Source of the DNA: Stentor coeruleus | Taxonomy: Eukaryota > Ciliophora > Heterotrichea > Heterotrichida > Stentoridae | Assembly (NCBI GenBank): GCA_001970955.1 | Contig: MPUH01000753.1 | Coordinates: forward strand, 1 to 36,578 | Reading direction: 5' to 3' | DNA: 36,578 nucleotides | In this document: positions 19,267 through 29,194 of the stretch, one piece after another | Position numbering within the stretch: the stretch's first letter is position 1 | Layout: each line of letters opens with the position of its first letter | The notes under the pieces: generated by a model | Database searches by the model: none | What the model saw: the letters and a program-made list of their open reading frames with translations, nothing else | Told to the model about the DNA's origin: nothing | Translations under genes and position numbers: made by a program

Positions 19267-20598
19267 ATGCATAAAAAAGAAAGCTTCGAGCAGGTCTTAG
19301 ACGAAATAGAATATGCTGAATCCCCAACCATAGTGAATAAGTTCATTGATTTCAGAGACTCTGATACAGAAACTCCTGAAAAAGGTTGTTTCCCTTCTCA
19401 AGTAAGGCCAAAAAGGGCAAGTGCATATTTTTCGTTACAAGAACCTGTACGATCAAGTCCTTCAAAAACTACTAGATACCGTGAGCCAAACAATGAATTT
19501 CAAGATACTGCAGTATTTGATAGTCCCATAAAAAAAAACAAGAGAAATCCAATAGTAAACTCTGTAGAAAGTTATAAAGTCAATGGGGATGATTTTTCTT
19601 ATAGAGAAATACTAAAATACTACATCAGTAACGATAAAAACTCAAGAAAAAACACCGTACGTGTAAAAAGCCGATCCTACCAAACCGATAGTATCAATCA
19701 ATTAATCAAAGCTCATTGCGAAAGCGAAGCAAACAAAGCTAACATTTTTAAACCAAAACTCATATCATCTATAAACAAATGTACAACATGGAGAAAAAAG
19801 GATTTAAAGATAAAATTATCTAAAAGTACCTTAAAACATAGAAATACCCTAACGGATATTTGTTATTGTGAAGGAAAACTATGGACCGTGAGCTTAGACT
19901 ATAATTTGAAAAGTTGGGACCCACAATCACTTGAAGAGCTATCAAGTATCAGAGCACACAAGCGAGGGATAACAAGTATCTCATCTTATAAAGGTTATGT
20001 CCTTACTGGAAGTAAAGATGGGTCAATAAAATACTGGAAAGATAAATCATCATTTACAATCCAAGCTCATAATTCCATATCATGTCTCAGCACATTATCT
20101 GATAGTATTCTTTCAGGAGGTGAAAATATAAAAGTTTGGGAAGGTCTTCAGTTAGTTCACGAATATGCTGATTATGTAACTTTTTCTTTACTTCCTTTAT
20201 TTTCTCATACATTTATATCAGGAGGTAAAAACAAACTGTCTCTTTTTGATACAAGGACCGATTCTGAAGTATCAGATTTCTTATCTGTAGGTCCATTTAT
20301 ATCCTGTTCAAAATGGGATGATTTCAGTTTCTGGTCTTTATCAGACATCGGGCTTATAGTATTTTCTATATAGAAATGGGATATCAGGACCTGTGGGATA
20401 TTACAAAAAGTCCCAGTCCAAGGGGTGACAAATAGTTGTAAAATCCAAAACTCCCTTATAACAATAGGTAAAACACTTGGAGCTATTGGAGATACCAAAT
20501 TCTTTGGAGAGTATTATTGTGGCAAATATATAGAACAGACTGAAAACTTATATGTAGGAAGTCGATCAGGGGAATTAAGTCTTTTTAAAATCCTATAA
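19267..20598 (+). CDS. WD40-repeat protein with long N-terminal extension
   Basis: Exons 19267-20358 and 20374-20598; 438 residues. Residues 1-185 are charged and low-complexity. They include a FSYREILKYYISNDK segment but no known domain. From about 195 to the end come WD40 blades: LTDICYCEGKLWTVSLDYNLKSWD, ITSISSYKGYVLTGSKDGSIKYWK, ISCLSTLSDSILSGGENIKVWE, the KWDIRT block after the intron, and a last blade VGSRSGELSLFK. This makes one seven-blade propeller, a protein-interaction platform; partners are unknown. The next + strand gene starts 22 nt after the stop, so this gene's 3' end and that gene's promoter share almost no space. Confidence 0.85.
20359..20373 (+). other. 15-nt intron in WD40 gene
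   Basis: gtattttctatatag, phase 0, ends in an in-frame TAG. Removal gives GLIKWDIRT, completing a WD blade. Confidence 0.88.
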
Positions 20599-20620
20599 GC
20601 TGTAATTTAGTTATAAATAA

Positions 20621-21283
20621 ATGGGTTGTTTTCCATCTTCAAGATCTGATACAAAAGTGTCAAATACAATACAAGTAGTTTTTCAAAAAGCTGGGAACAT
20701 GCCAATGACGATTTTCAGTAAAAAATAATCAGCAAGTAAAACTGTTGGAAAAGGTATCAAAGCAACACAAGCCTGGGAAACTAGTTGGACTAAAGCTGCA
20801 GTTGAAAAGAAAAGGTTGCTTTTTTGGGAAAATCGACATGAAGGGAATCCTCAAGTTTGGGGACATTTAAGACAGATTATAACAGAGTTTAATGAACAAA
20901 CTTTAAATGAACTGTTTAAAAATATTGGTCTTACGGTTATTAAAGGATTATCACTTACTCAAGATTCTATTGGGATTATGTATAATATTCCAGTTTATGT
21001 TATAAATAATCCTGATAATTATGGGAATATTACCCCTGAAAAAATCTCTTTGGATGAAGTGTTTTTAGATGTGTCTGGACAAGGGGTTAATTCGATGAGG
21101 ATTAAAATGGATGCGAATGAAGCGTTTGGAAATTTAAAGTATAAAATTGCTGAGTCTAATGGGAAAGCTCCACAGAGTGTTAAACTTTTTCTTGGGGAAA
21201 TGAATATTGAAGATTGGCATACACCTGATTTGTTGAGTTTACAAAATTTTGCTAAGATTCTAGTTAAGTTTAGCAATAAATAA
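20621..21283 (+). CDS. UBTD1/2-like ubiquitin-domain protein
   Basis: Exons 20621-20717 and 20733-21283; 215 residues. MGCFPSS fits N-myristoylation (Gly2, Ser6) with Cys3 for palmitoylation. Residues 44-130 match the N-terminal domain of UBTD1/2 (DC-UbP): KAAVEKKRLLFWENRHEGNP, QVWGHLRQI, LSLTQDSIGIMYNIPVYVIN. Residues 145-213 form a ubiquitin-like domain (MRIKMDANEAFGNLKYKIAE, APQSVKLFLGE). Human UBTD proteins also start MGNC and act with ubiquitin-conjugating enzymes, so a membrane-tethered ubiquitin-pathway adaptor is the best reading. The UBL lacks a C-terminal Gly-Gly, so it is not conjugated. The start context is GTTATAAATAAATG. Confidence 0.85.
20718..20732 (+). other. 15-nt intron in UBTD-like gene
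   Basis: gtaaaaaataatcag, phase 1, contains an in-frame TAA. Removal joins the acylation-type N-terminus to the UBTD domain (TIFTSKTVGKG). Confidence 0.9.
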
Positions 21284-21622
21284 TTAAAGGAATATGAGGT
21301 GGGAGGATATATGGAGATTTGCTTAGCAGTAGTTATACTTTAACAGTCTTTATAAATCCAATTTCCTTAACACTTTGTGCAATTTTCAACAAATAATCTT
21401 ATTTTAACCCTAAAAATTTTAAAGGATATAATTTATTGTTTTATAACCCTCATCAATAAACCTTCAAAAATAAATCATAATCCTACCATAAACAATCAAA
21501 ATCATAATTCTTAAAATTTTTTTTTAAAACTCCAAGTAAATCCACTCATCATACACAATCAAAATTTTTATAAAACCATGGAAAACATAAACCCAACTGC
21601 AAATACCAAATACACATAAATA
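21284..21622. other. Convergent intergenic region
   Basis: About 340 nt between two gene 3' ends. The first 60 nt are G-rich on the + strand and the rest is C-rich. No gene, hairpin or repeat stands out. Confidence 0.5.
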
Positions 21623-24600
21623 TCAAAAATAATCATTAAAATTAATTTCACTTTCATCAAAAACAAGGATTTTATCACTAAGCAACCCAGCAGTTTCATT
21701 TACAACATAATCAAAAATCATATCAGAAACATCAATTTTAGCTTGAGTTTCTTCTTCATCATAATCCAACCACCTAATTTCATCATCTTGAACATTCTGT
21801 GATAACATAACACCAAGTCTATCTTCTCTAAGTTTTTGTAATTTTTCATCATCACTTTTACAAGTTTCATCAGGATACGCTCCTGCATGTACCCCTTCCC
21901 AACGGAAAATCAATTTATTAACTTTTTCTATAACAATTTTTATCTGACCTTCACTATAAAGTGTTGTGTTTACCATATTCCAAGGATCAGGAAGTCCTTT
22001 AAGCCCATATGGTCTTATATGATTAAGTGACTCATTAATACAATCAAAAAGCATTTGAAGATAGATATGTTTTGATGGAATATCTCCAGCATTAAACTGT
22101 TTTTTAAGCACTGGACTAAGATTAGGTGGAAGTATAATCTCTAAAACAGGGTACTTTTGTAGCTTACCAATTTCAGTTGTCTGAAGTTTTTCAAGTTTAA
22201 TCAAAGGTTCATAATAACAAGGTGTATTAATAAGCTCTAAAATCTCATTCTCGCTTTTAATAATAACCCCTTCAAGTTTTCTCATATAATCCTCAACAAA
22301 CTCTTTCTTTGGGTTTACAGGTTTTTCTGAGGTATTAAAAGGAATAACTTCTAAATATAATTTAATTTCATCTTGTATAAGTTGTATGATTTTTATCTCA
22401 AAATTAATCATAAAGTCACTATGAGAGTTATCAATGATTTTACTTTTTTCCTCTGCAGGCTGACTTGCTGGACTGGATCCAGGGTAAAAAAGTAGATCAT
22501 GACTGTTCCATTCTTCATCAGAACTAGGGTCATCAATAAGTATAAGACCAGGTCTTTCAATATTATGATTAAAGTTAGAAGGTGGGTTTCTAGAAAGGAT
22601 ATTTTTAAGAAGGTTTTCAGGGTTTTGGGACTCTGAACTGTTTTCTGAAGAAGAAATCTCATTTTTAAGAGGTTCTTCAAGACTATCTTTTGGGCTTTCT
22701 ACATTAGCAGCAGGACGTGCTTTATTTGGTGTTTTTAATTCCTCAGGTTTTGAGTTAATTTTAGCTACAATCCCAGGGAACTTAGCATTAAAATTCCTAA
22801 ATCTTTCACTTGACTGTGATTTACCAGAATCATCTGATCTACATGATTTTTGAGATTTGTTTGACCTATCAGATATATAGGATTTAATAGATTTTATTGA
22901 TTTACTTACTTCTTCTGTTACAGATAAAGAACTAGAACCTTGAGAAATATAAGAGTTTAAAGATTTGATATGGCTTTCGACATCTATGTTACTATCTATA
23001 AAAACTTTCTCATTTTCTCGTGATTTGTATGGGTTGATAGGTTCACTTTGCAATGAGCTTTGAACATATTTGAAAGTAGACTCGATATCATTTGAGCTTT
23101 TTAAAAGAATAGTCCCTAAAGATAAGGGGGCAATTTTATGGACAACTTTAGGTTTAGAATTATCACTTTCTAATATCAACGACTTTGGATAGCTGGTGTT
23201 TGTTTTAGGTATATCTTCATTTTTTACAAGAATACAAGCCTCGTTATTATCATAAAATTGCATTTTACGTTCAATTTCTGTGTGTTTCTCATGAAGATTT
23301 TTTTCAAACCTTTGAACCAAATCGCTTTTACTTTTTTGTGGCTGGGGTAAAATATCAATACCAATCCACCCTCCTGAATTAGGCTCATTTTTCGAACTGG
23401 ATTCTAAAGAGTCTTCAAAACACACAACTTGTCTTGATTTGAATTTATGTTTATTTGCTCTAAACCATCTTTGTATTGTCAAAGCTGCTTGGGATTTAAG
23501 TATGCTTTGTGTATAAATTACTCTTTCTTTAAGTTTTCTTAGTTTTTCTGTTATCGCTTGATGATGTTCATCTGAGTTTTCACGGTTTGTATCTTCAGTT
23601 GCTGATGTAAGATATTTTTCTTTCCTTTCTGATGAGAAAATCCCATTTTCTGTTGATTTATCCATACCTTGTCTCCAATGAGACTTGGAATGCTTTTTTT
23701 TCTTCTTTTTTATAAGAGGTTTTTTATGCATTTTATCCAGTTTGATTAAAGCTTGAACCCGCTCACCTTCTTTAATAGTTTCTTCTAATTTGCTTTGGAG
23801 CTCAAGAACTCTTTTAGTCTTTTTCTTTTGTTTCATATAGGAAATTATGTTTGGGTCTGGACTTCGCTTTAACTTAGGTTTATCTTCTGATTTATTACAT
23901 TTTTTCACTTTAGTTTTAACCACTGTCACAAGCTCCAAACCCAAATTCTTCCCTTTTTCCCTCTTGACCCCTTCCCTATCAATCCTAACCCCTTCCTTTT
24001 CAGACTTATTTTTAACTTTAACTTCCCCTGTATCACTAAATTTCCCATCAGTTGACTCTTTATATGATCTCTGATCCACACCCCAAGGCTTAGGATGTTT
24101 AATATCACAACTTTTCTTATGTGCCGCATTTTTCTTCCTTATTTGCTCATTAGTTTGCTTAAGTTTTTCCTTTTTAGTCTCACTTTTAAGCTTCTCCTGT
24201 GTCTCTTTTTTCATAATTTCCTGTTTCTCCTGCAAAATCTTTGATAGACTTTCTGTCAGAAGCGATTTCACAATTGGAGCCTTTTTCGTAGTTTTATATT
24301 GACTTTCTATAACTTGGCTGAGCTGTTTTCTCTTATCTTTTTTAATCTTTAGATGTCTAGGCGGGGATATATAATGAGGATATTCTAATTTGATTTTTTT
24401 ATCAAAGTCTTTTTCTGAGACAATTCTGTTTAAACTTAAACTTCTACCTGGGGATTTTTTTAGTGTTATTGATTTAGTGGAATCAGTTCTTTTTTTTATG
24501 AGAATTGGGGCGTCGATGATACTTGGGTATATTTTTTTGACCTTTTTGGATTTTAGTGTGTAGAAACCGTTGTGTATTTTCCTCCCTGTGACTTGTGAAG

Positions 24601-24682
24601 ATTTGCATGAGAGCGGGTTGTTGTTGGGTATAGTTTTGGTTATTTGGATGTTTTTCAGCCAAGGATCTACATGCGTTGCCAT
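21623..24682 (-). CDS. Large IQ-motif / DUF4378 protein, likely cytoskeletal
   Basis: 1019 residues. Residues 1-380 are very Lys-rich, with likely coiled coil around 140-190 and several basic clusters that could bind microtubules. An IQ motif (AALTIQRWFRANKHKFKSR, about 395-413) should bind calmodulin-type proteins. The middle is Ser-rich and disordered (SKSIKSIKSYISDRSNKS). The C-terminal 160 residues match DUF4378: LQMLFDCINESLNHIRPYG, GLPDPWN, the REDRLG...WLDYDEEE block and DVSDMIFDYVVNETAGLL. DUF4378 occurs in plant TRM proteins and in CEP350-type centrosomal proteins, which recruit FOP/TON1-like partners to microtubule organising sites. In a ciliate a basal-body or cortical microtubule role is a reasonable inference. 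No frame-breaking intron is needed. Confidence 0.85.
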   Translation of the reverse strand: MATHVDPWLKNIQITKTIPNNNPLSCKSSQVTGRKIHNGFYTLKSKKVKKIYPSIIDAPILIKKRTDSTKSITLKKSPGRSLSLNRIVSEKDFDKKIKLEYPHYISPPRHLKIKKDKRKQLSQVIESQYKTTKKAPIVKSLLTESLSKILQEKQEIMKKETQEKLKSETKKEKLKQTNEQIRKKNAAHKKSCDIKHPKPWGVDQRSYKESTDGKFSDTGEVKVKNKSEKEGVRIDREGVKREKGKNLGLELVTVVKTKVKKCNKSEDKPKLKRSPDPNIISYMKQKKKTKRVLELQSKLEETIKEGERVQALIKLDKMHKKPLIKKKKKKHSKSHWRQGMDKSTENGIFSSERKEKYLTSATEDTNRENSDEHHQAITEKLRKLKERVIYTQSILKSQAALTIQRWFRANKHKFKSRQVVCFEDSLESSSKNEPNSGGWIGIDILPQPQKSKSDLVQRFEKNLHEKHTEIERKMQFYDNNEACILVKNEDIPKTNTSYPKSLILESDNSKPKVVHKIAPLSLGTILLKSSNDIESTFKYVQSSLQSEPINPYKSRENEKVFIDSNIDVESHIKSLNSYISQGSSSLSVTEEVSKSIKSIKSYISDRSNKSQKSCRSDDSGKSQSSERFRNFNAKFPGIVAKINSKPEELKTPNKARPAANVESPKDSLEEPLKNEISSSENSSESQNPENLLKNILSRNPPSNFNHNIERPGLILIDDPSSDEEWNSHDLLFYPGSSPASQPAEEKSKIIDNSHSDFMINFEIKIIQLIQDEIKLYLEVIPFNTSEKPVNPKKEFVEDYMRKLEGVIIKSENEILELINTPCYYEPLIKLEKLQTTEIGKLQKYPVLEIILPPNLSPVLKKQFNAGDIPSKHIYLQMLFDCINESLNHIRPYGLKGLPDPWNMVNTTLYSEGQIKIVIEKVNKLIFRWEGVHAGAYPDETCKSDDEKLQKLREDRLGVMLSQNVQDDEIRWLDYDEEETQAKIDVSDMIFDYVVNETAGLLSDKILVFDESEINFNDYF

Positions 24683-25492
24683 TGTTTTTTGAATTAATAT
24701 CTAATTATAGGGAAGACTTTTGACAAAGTTTGCGTAGGTTTTGGCGTTTTGCTATGATTTTCGGAGAGGAATTAAATGAATGAGATTTTGCGTTTTTTTA
24801 GAATTAAAGGGCTGCTATATATGATGAATGAAGATGAAAAAAAAAAATCTTCACTAACTTTTAGGCGTAAATCCTTAAAGAAATAACCGCAGAAGACTGC
24901 GACCTGACCCAATTGCAAAGTCTAATTGTATGGTGTCGAAGATACTAAACAGGGTAATTATCTGGAAAATCCTAATCAGTTATCATCCTCTTAGTGGATA
25001 TGTTCAATAGAGTATCAAATTATTTCTTTCCTTCATAGATACAAGTTGCTTTGATGAATATACACGATATTTTGATGAGTATAAACCAGCAGCTTGTCTA
25101 TCATTTTAAAGATAAACAATTGGAGATTATATATTTTAGCTTTTGCTGATTGAATTGCATGCTTATTAAATAGTTCTCATTGAGTTTGCTATTCTGTTTT
25201 TGTGATAGCCTTTTATCAATTGATGATAGGTTTCGTACTTTAGTATATAAATATCAATGTCCCTTATAACATTTTCAATAATACTATCAAAATCTATATC
25301 AAAACTCTTTAATTTCTACAATATTCAATACCCAAAAACCCTCTACCTTTCATAAAACCAGCTTCAACGAAATCCTAATTTCCCACAAAACCAACCGGCA
25401 CATAACAACAAAAATACATAAAAAGCTTCATCCCAAGTCTCTATTTAAATCTCATAGTTTAACAATTCTCCCATTCACTTAAATAATTTAAA
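24683..25492. other. Divergent intergenic region containing a gene relic
   Basis: 810 nt between divergent starts. The left half holds short protein-like pieces in several frames (see the relic at 24776-25140). From about 25260 to 25490 the strand is C-rich and G-poor and looks like the promoter side of the MORN gene. Confidence 0.5.
24776..25140 (+). pseudogene. Possible gene relic, family unassigned
   Basis: A 36-residue frame begins at ATG 24776 and stops at 24884. Protein-like pieces follow in shifting frames: EITAEDCDLTQLQSLIV, GVEDTKQGNYLENPNQLSSS, VDMFNRVSNYF, then DTSCFDEYTRYFDEYKPAA. The last piece faintly recalls the switch II region of Rab-like GTPases (DTAG..., YY, ADA), the family decayed elsewhere in this window, but no P-loop or NKxD is visible. 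Distances between candidate GT and AG sites (17, 18, 20, 26 nt) do not fit the 15-nt introns here. It may be chance. Confidence 0.25.
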
Positions 25493-26632
25493 ATGGGAAA
25501 TAATTGTGTGAATTGTACATGCTGTAAAGATCATCTTCGGGCAAAACAAAGCGAAGACTTTGAAGTTAAAAAAACCGAAAGTCCAGATAAGTACCCATCT
25601 CCAATAAACTGTTCCCATCGGACCTTAAGCCTAAGTAATGAATCATGTGAAAAGTCAAACATTGAAGTCCAAGAAGAAATATCATCAATAGATTTTGAAT
25701 CTAGTGGCTTAGAAATGTCTCCAAATCCCGAAAGGGTTTCAGGTTCAGAGAAATTTAAAACAATAAGGCAAACAATATCCTTGAATACAATAAACGAAAT
25801 AACAGACAGTGAAATAAACGAGTTTTTAACTTCGAATATTATGATAGACACAGAGGATATATCTAAGATTAACCTTACAATACCAGCTAATGCTAGTTTA
25901 GATTATACACTAAGGAATTATTCCCCAGGGGTTAATGAATCAATATATCGAGGCGAATCTGATGCAGAAGGACGACCTCATGGAAGAGGAATAAAGGTTG
26001 ATAAACAAGGGAAGTATATTGGATATTTCTTTGAAGGTAAACCTCATGGTATGGGAAGATTAATATCAAATACTGGGGATATTTACCAAGGAGAGTTTAG
26101 AAAAGGGAAACTTCATGGTAGTGCTGTTTATATATCAAGTGATGGGACTAGATATGAAGGGACATTTAAAAAAGGGAAACTTATGGGCACAGGGAAAGAA
26201 CTTTGGCCTAATGGCACTGAATATGAAGGAGAATATCGAAAAAATCTTAGACATGGTAAAGGGAAACTTAAGCTTACAGATGGAAGTATTTATATTGGAG
26301 ATTTTATTTCACATAAAGCTGAAGGGAAAGGGAAAATTATATGGGGAGATAGTAGTGTTTATGATGGAGAATGGAAAGATGATAAAATGCATGGATATGG
26401 GGTTTTTCAATGGGCTGATGGGAAGGTTTTTGAAGGGAGATTTTTGAATAGCCTTGCTAATGGGTATGGAAGATTGACTCTGCAAGATAATCAGGTTGTC
26501 GAAGGAGAATGGAAACAATGCGAAAATGGAGATATGATATATTATAATGAGTCTTTAGGAAGGCAGATTCATATTAAAGCGGCAGAGATGAACAGCTTTG
26601 AGTTGTTTAAGAGTAAAATGCAGATTAGATAA
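25493..26632 (+). CDS. MORN-repeat protein with Cys-rich acylation-type N-terminus
   Basis: 379 residues. MGNNCVNCTCCKDH has Gly2 for possible myristoylation (no Ser/Thr at position 6, so weaker) and four Cys within 11 residues for palmitoylation. Residues 15-140 are Ser/Glu-rich and disordered. About eight MORN repeats run from 148 to 355 (for example GRPHGRGIKVDKQGKYIGYF, YEGEYRKNLRHGKGKL, YDGEWKDDKMHGYGVF). There is no kinase or other enzyme domain, so this is a membrane-tethered scaffold. The gene is convergent with another MORN gene at 26799-27782, 166 nt between stops; the two are diverged paralogues in inverted orientation. A cortical role is inference. Confidence 0.88.
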   Translation: MGNNCVNCTCCKDHLRAKQSEDFEVKKTESPDKYPSPINCSHRTLSLSNESCEKSNIEVQEEISSIDFESSGLEMSPNPERVSGSEKFKTIRQTISLNTINEITDSEINEFLTSNIMIDTEDISKINLTIPANASLDYTLRNYSPGVNESIYRGESDAEGRPHGRGIKVDKQGKYIGYFFEGKPHGMGRLISNTGDIYQGEFRKGKLHGSAVYISSDGTRYEGTFKKGKLMGTGKELWPNGTEYEGEYRKNLRHGKGKLKLTDGSIYIGDFISHKAEGKGKIIWGDSSVYDGEWKDDKMHGYGVFQWADGKVFEGRFLNSLANGYGRLTLQDNQVVEGEWKQCENGDMIYYNESLGRQIHIKAAEMNSFELFKSKMQIR

Positions 26633-26798
26633 TGGTAAATGGGTTTACTGAGATGATGTGTGTTTTTTTTGTGGAAGGAATGATGATGAAAGTGTTGATT
26701 TTATAAATCCTCAAAATTCTTATCAAATCACAATAAAAAGCCAACCCCTACACAAATCATACCCAAACCTCATTTCTATCCTTAAAAAATATCATGAA

Positions 26799-27782
26799 TT
26801 ACATATTCTTATTTGTAGTAATCTGTTTTCCCATATCCCAATACGTTGTTTTCTTCTGTCCATCAGGGAACACAATCAGTGCTTCACCATCCTGTTTGCC
26901 ATTCTTCCATATCCCTCTAAGAACTTTCCCATCAGGCCATCTGAATTCCCCTTTTCCATGTTTCAAATCTTCAACATAAGCACCAATATAACACCTTCCA
27001 TCACTCCATCTAAAAACCCCTTCCCCATGCATTTTATTATCCTTCCACATTCCTGTATAAGTCCTTAAATTCGGCCAATGATAAGTTCCTCTTCCTTCAA
27101 GACTATTTTGAACAAAATCTCCTCTATAACTACTTCCATCAGCCCAATAAAACTCTCCATATCCTTGTTTAAACCCTTTATAATAATTCCCTTTATACCA
27201 AGCTCCATCAGGCCATCTTTCTAAACCTTGTCCATGTTGTTTATCATTATACCATTCACCTTCATAAACAGTCCCATCTGTATGTATAAATGTTCCTTTA
27301 CCTTCTGCTTTATCATTTTTCCAATCTCCTTCATATATATCCCCATCTCCATGTATAAGTCTACCTTTACCATTTGCTTTATCTGAATGCCAATAGCCTT
27401 CATATCTTGACCCATCATGCCATATGTGTATACCTTTACCTTCACGAAGATGAGTTTTTGGACTCCATTCGCCTATATATATTGATTTGTTTGGATATCG
27501 GACTGGACCTTTTTTTATCATCCCATTTGTTTCGATTGAGTAGTTAAATTTTCCTAGTTTATTTTCGGCTATTTTGTTTAAAGGACTTTCTAGAAGTTGA
27601 TTGTATAGTTTTTTACGTGTACTGTAACCACGCCAAGCTGCTTGGATTTTTATAAAGGGCTGGAGGATTACACGGTTTTTGTGAGGACTTTTTTGAATTT
27701 TCTTAACTTTTTCTATTTCGAGTTCGTTCAATGCATTTGTGTTGCTTAAGTCTTTTAAGCATGACTCGCATACTGTTCCCAT
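26799..27782 (-). CDS. IQ-motif MORN-repeat protein with acylation-type N-terminus
   Basis: 327 residues. MGTVCESCLKD offers Gly2 and Cys5/Cys8 for lipid modification. An IQ motif (KIQAAWRGYSTRKKLY, 45-60) should bind calmodulin or centrin-like proteins. About nine MORN repeats fill 85-310 (YEGYWHSDKANGKGRLIHGD, YEGEWYNDKQHGQGLERWPDG). Calcium-regulated, membrane-attached scaffold is the likely class. An IQ followed by MORN repeats is a combination known in ciliates and other alveolates. It forms an inverted pair with the MORN gene to its left; the third MORN gene of the window is at 11648-12681. Confidence 0.88.
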   Translation of the reverse strand: MGTVCESCLKDLSNTNALNELEIEKVKKIQKSPHKNRVILQPFIKIQAAWRGYSTRKKLYNQLLESPLNKIAENKLGKFNYSIETNGMIKKGPVRYPNKSIYIGEWSPKTHLREGKGIHIWHDGSRYEGYWHSDKANGKGRLIHGDGDIYEGDWKNDKAEGKGTFIHTDGTVYEGEWYNDKQHGQGLERWPDGAWYKGNYYKGFKQGYGEFYWADGSSYRGDFVQNSLEGRGTYHWPNLRTYTGMWKDNKMHGEGVFRWSDGRCYIGAYVEDLKHGKGEFRWPDGKVLRGIWKNGKQDGEALIVFPDGQKKTTYWDMGKQITTNKNM

Positions 27783-28322
27783 GCTTTTAGGTTATATATT
27801 ATTAGATTATAAAATAAGAAAGGAGGAAAGAGAGATGGTTGAAGATTTTAAGGTAGTTAAGATGTGATAAAGGGTTTTGGGTTGATTGGAGTTTTTGTGT
27901 TGGGGAGATCTGAAGGAAATTAGTTTTTTGAAATGTTGAGATTGTTTTAAGGGATGGTAGCTTGTTGATATTTTAATTGGATTATGCTTTTGTAGGTTGG
28001 ATGTGGGATGATGGAAGGTTTGAAGGAAGCAGGTTTGGTTTGAGAGGTTTTTAGTGAAAAAATTAGAGTGTGCGTTGAGAAGGAGGAATCAAAGGATTTT
28101 TTGCTGAAGGATTTTTAGTGTATAGGATGAGTTTTAAATATATTGGTTTGAAGAAAAATAATAATCATCCACATCTATAAATCAATAAAATCCAATATCC
28201 AAAAATGATTCCAATTTTCTATATAAATTCATTATATCAACATCATAAAAACCCCTTCTTTTTTAAATAAAATAAAAAGCAAATTAGGTTCACTAAGATA
28301 CCAAAACAAAAGCCAACCGTAA
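27783..28322. other. Divergent intergenic region with extreme GC-skew flip
   Basis: 540 nt. Positions 27841-27960 contain 40 G and 1 C on the + strand; positions 28201-28320 contain 7 G and 22 C. The switch lies near 28140. No gene was recognised. Confidence 0.8.
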
Positions 28323-29108
28323 ATGTCATTTATCGACAACTGGAGCATAGAAGAAGTCCTAAACTGGCTCGATATCATCAAAATGTCCCAATACAAAAGA
28401 GTATTCAAAGCAATGCAAATAGACGGCTACCTTTTATCTAAAATTACAATGGAAGATTTAATAAAAGACTTTAAAATCTCCAACATCTCCGATTCCTTAA
28501 TCCTCCTCCAATCAATAACCTCATTAACATCATTTTCTGAACTTAGCAAGCCATCTATGTCTTTATCCTGTAATTATGAAGATAAAACCATATATTTTAA
28601 GTGCCCTGCTGAAGATTTTTATATAGGAAGTGACTCAAAATGCTGTATTTGTTTACCAAATCTTAGTCAATTTCATTGCCATATAACCTTAGAGCATTCT
28701 TCTTGTAGGTTTTTTATACAAAATACTTCAGTTTATAGTGATTGTTTTCTTAAGTTGCCAAAAATAAGCAAATTGTTTGTAGGGATGGTTTTTTGTATAC
28801 AAGAATTTCAATTTACAGTGTTAAGTTTGGGTTATAATAATATTTACAAGTCTGTAACTTGTGCTATTAGGAAATGGGATGGAGAAGTTATTGAATTTAG
28901 TAATGAAGGATGCTGTTTTGGTAGATCTGCGACTAATAAAGTAGTTTTGAAGTCTTCTGGGGTTTATAATTTACATGCTAAAATAAGAAGTGATCTTACA
29001 TTAGAAGCTGTTTACTCGTGTTATATTAAACTTGACCCAACACTTCTTTACCCTTTTTATCTTGGTAGCGTTTTAAAAACGAATAATCACATGATATCAT
29101 TTGAATAA
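28323..29108 (+). CDS. SAM domain plus two FHA-like domains
   Basis: 261 residues. Residues 5-70 are a SAM domain (WSIEEVLNWLDIIKMSQYKRVF, IDGYLLSKITMEDL, FKI), which mediates oligomerisation or partner binding. An FHA-like domain follows (about 90-165): YIGSDSKCCICLP, LSQFHCHI with the Ser-x-x-His pair of phosphothreonine-binding loops. A second FHA-like domain (about 180-261) has FGRSATNKVVL with the conserved Gly-Arg, but its second loop is SGVYNLHA, with non-standard spacing. The protein is rich in Cys. It reads as a phospho-dependent adaptor without an enzyme domain; partners are unknown. The second FHA may not bind phosphothreonine. Confidence 0.8.
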   Translation: MSFIDNWSIEEVLNWLDIIKMSQYKRVFKAMQIDGYLLSKITMEDLIKDFKISNISDSLILLQSITSLTSFSELSKPSMSLSCNYEDKTIYFKCPAEDFYIGSDSKCCICLPNLSQFHCHITLEHSSCRFFIQNTSVYSDCFLKLPKISKLFVGMVFCIQEFQFTVLSLGYNNIYKSVTCAIRKWDGEVIEFSNEGCCFGRSATNKVVLKSSGVYNLHAKIRSDLTLEAVYSCYIKLDPTLLYPFYLGSVLKTNNHMISFE

Positions 29109-29194
29109 GTTTAATCATAATATACTAGTAAGGAAATTCTTGTTTTTATTGTATATTGATAGTTATGATAAGCTATTTTTAAAATTCTATAAAA

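Noticed and set aside
22408..22680. 90-codon minus strand frame within the DUF4378 gene
   Set aside because: Alternate frame of the same strand in a Ser-rich disordered region; no start context.
26658..27068. 136-codon + strand frame opposite the IQ-MORN gene
   Set aside because: It is the reverse-strand image of MORN repeats (Pro/Phe/Ile-rich, low complexity).
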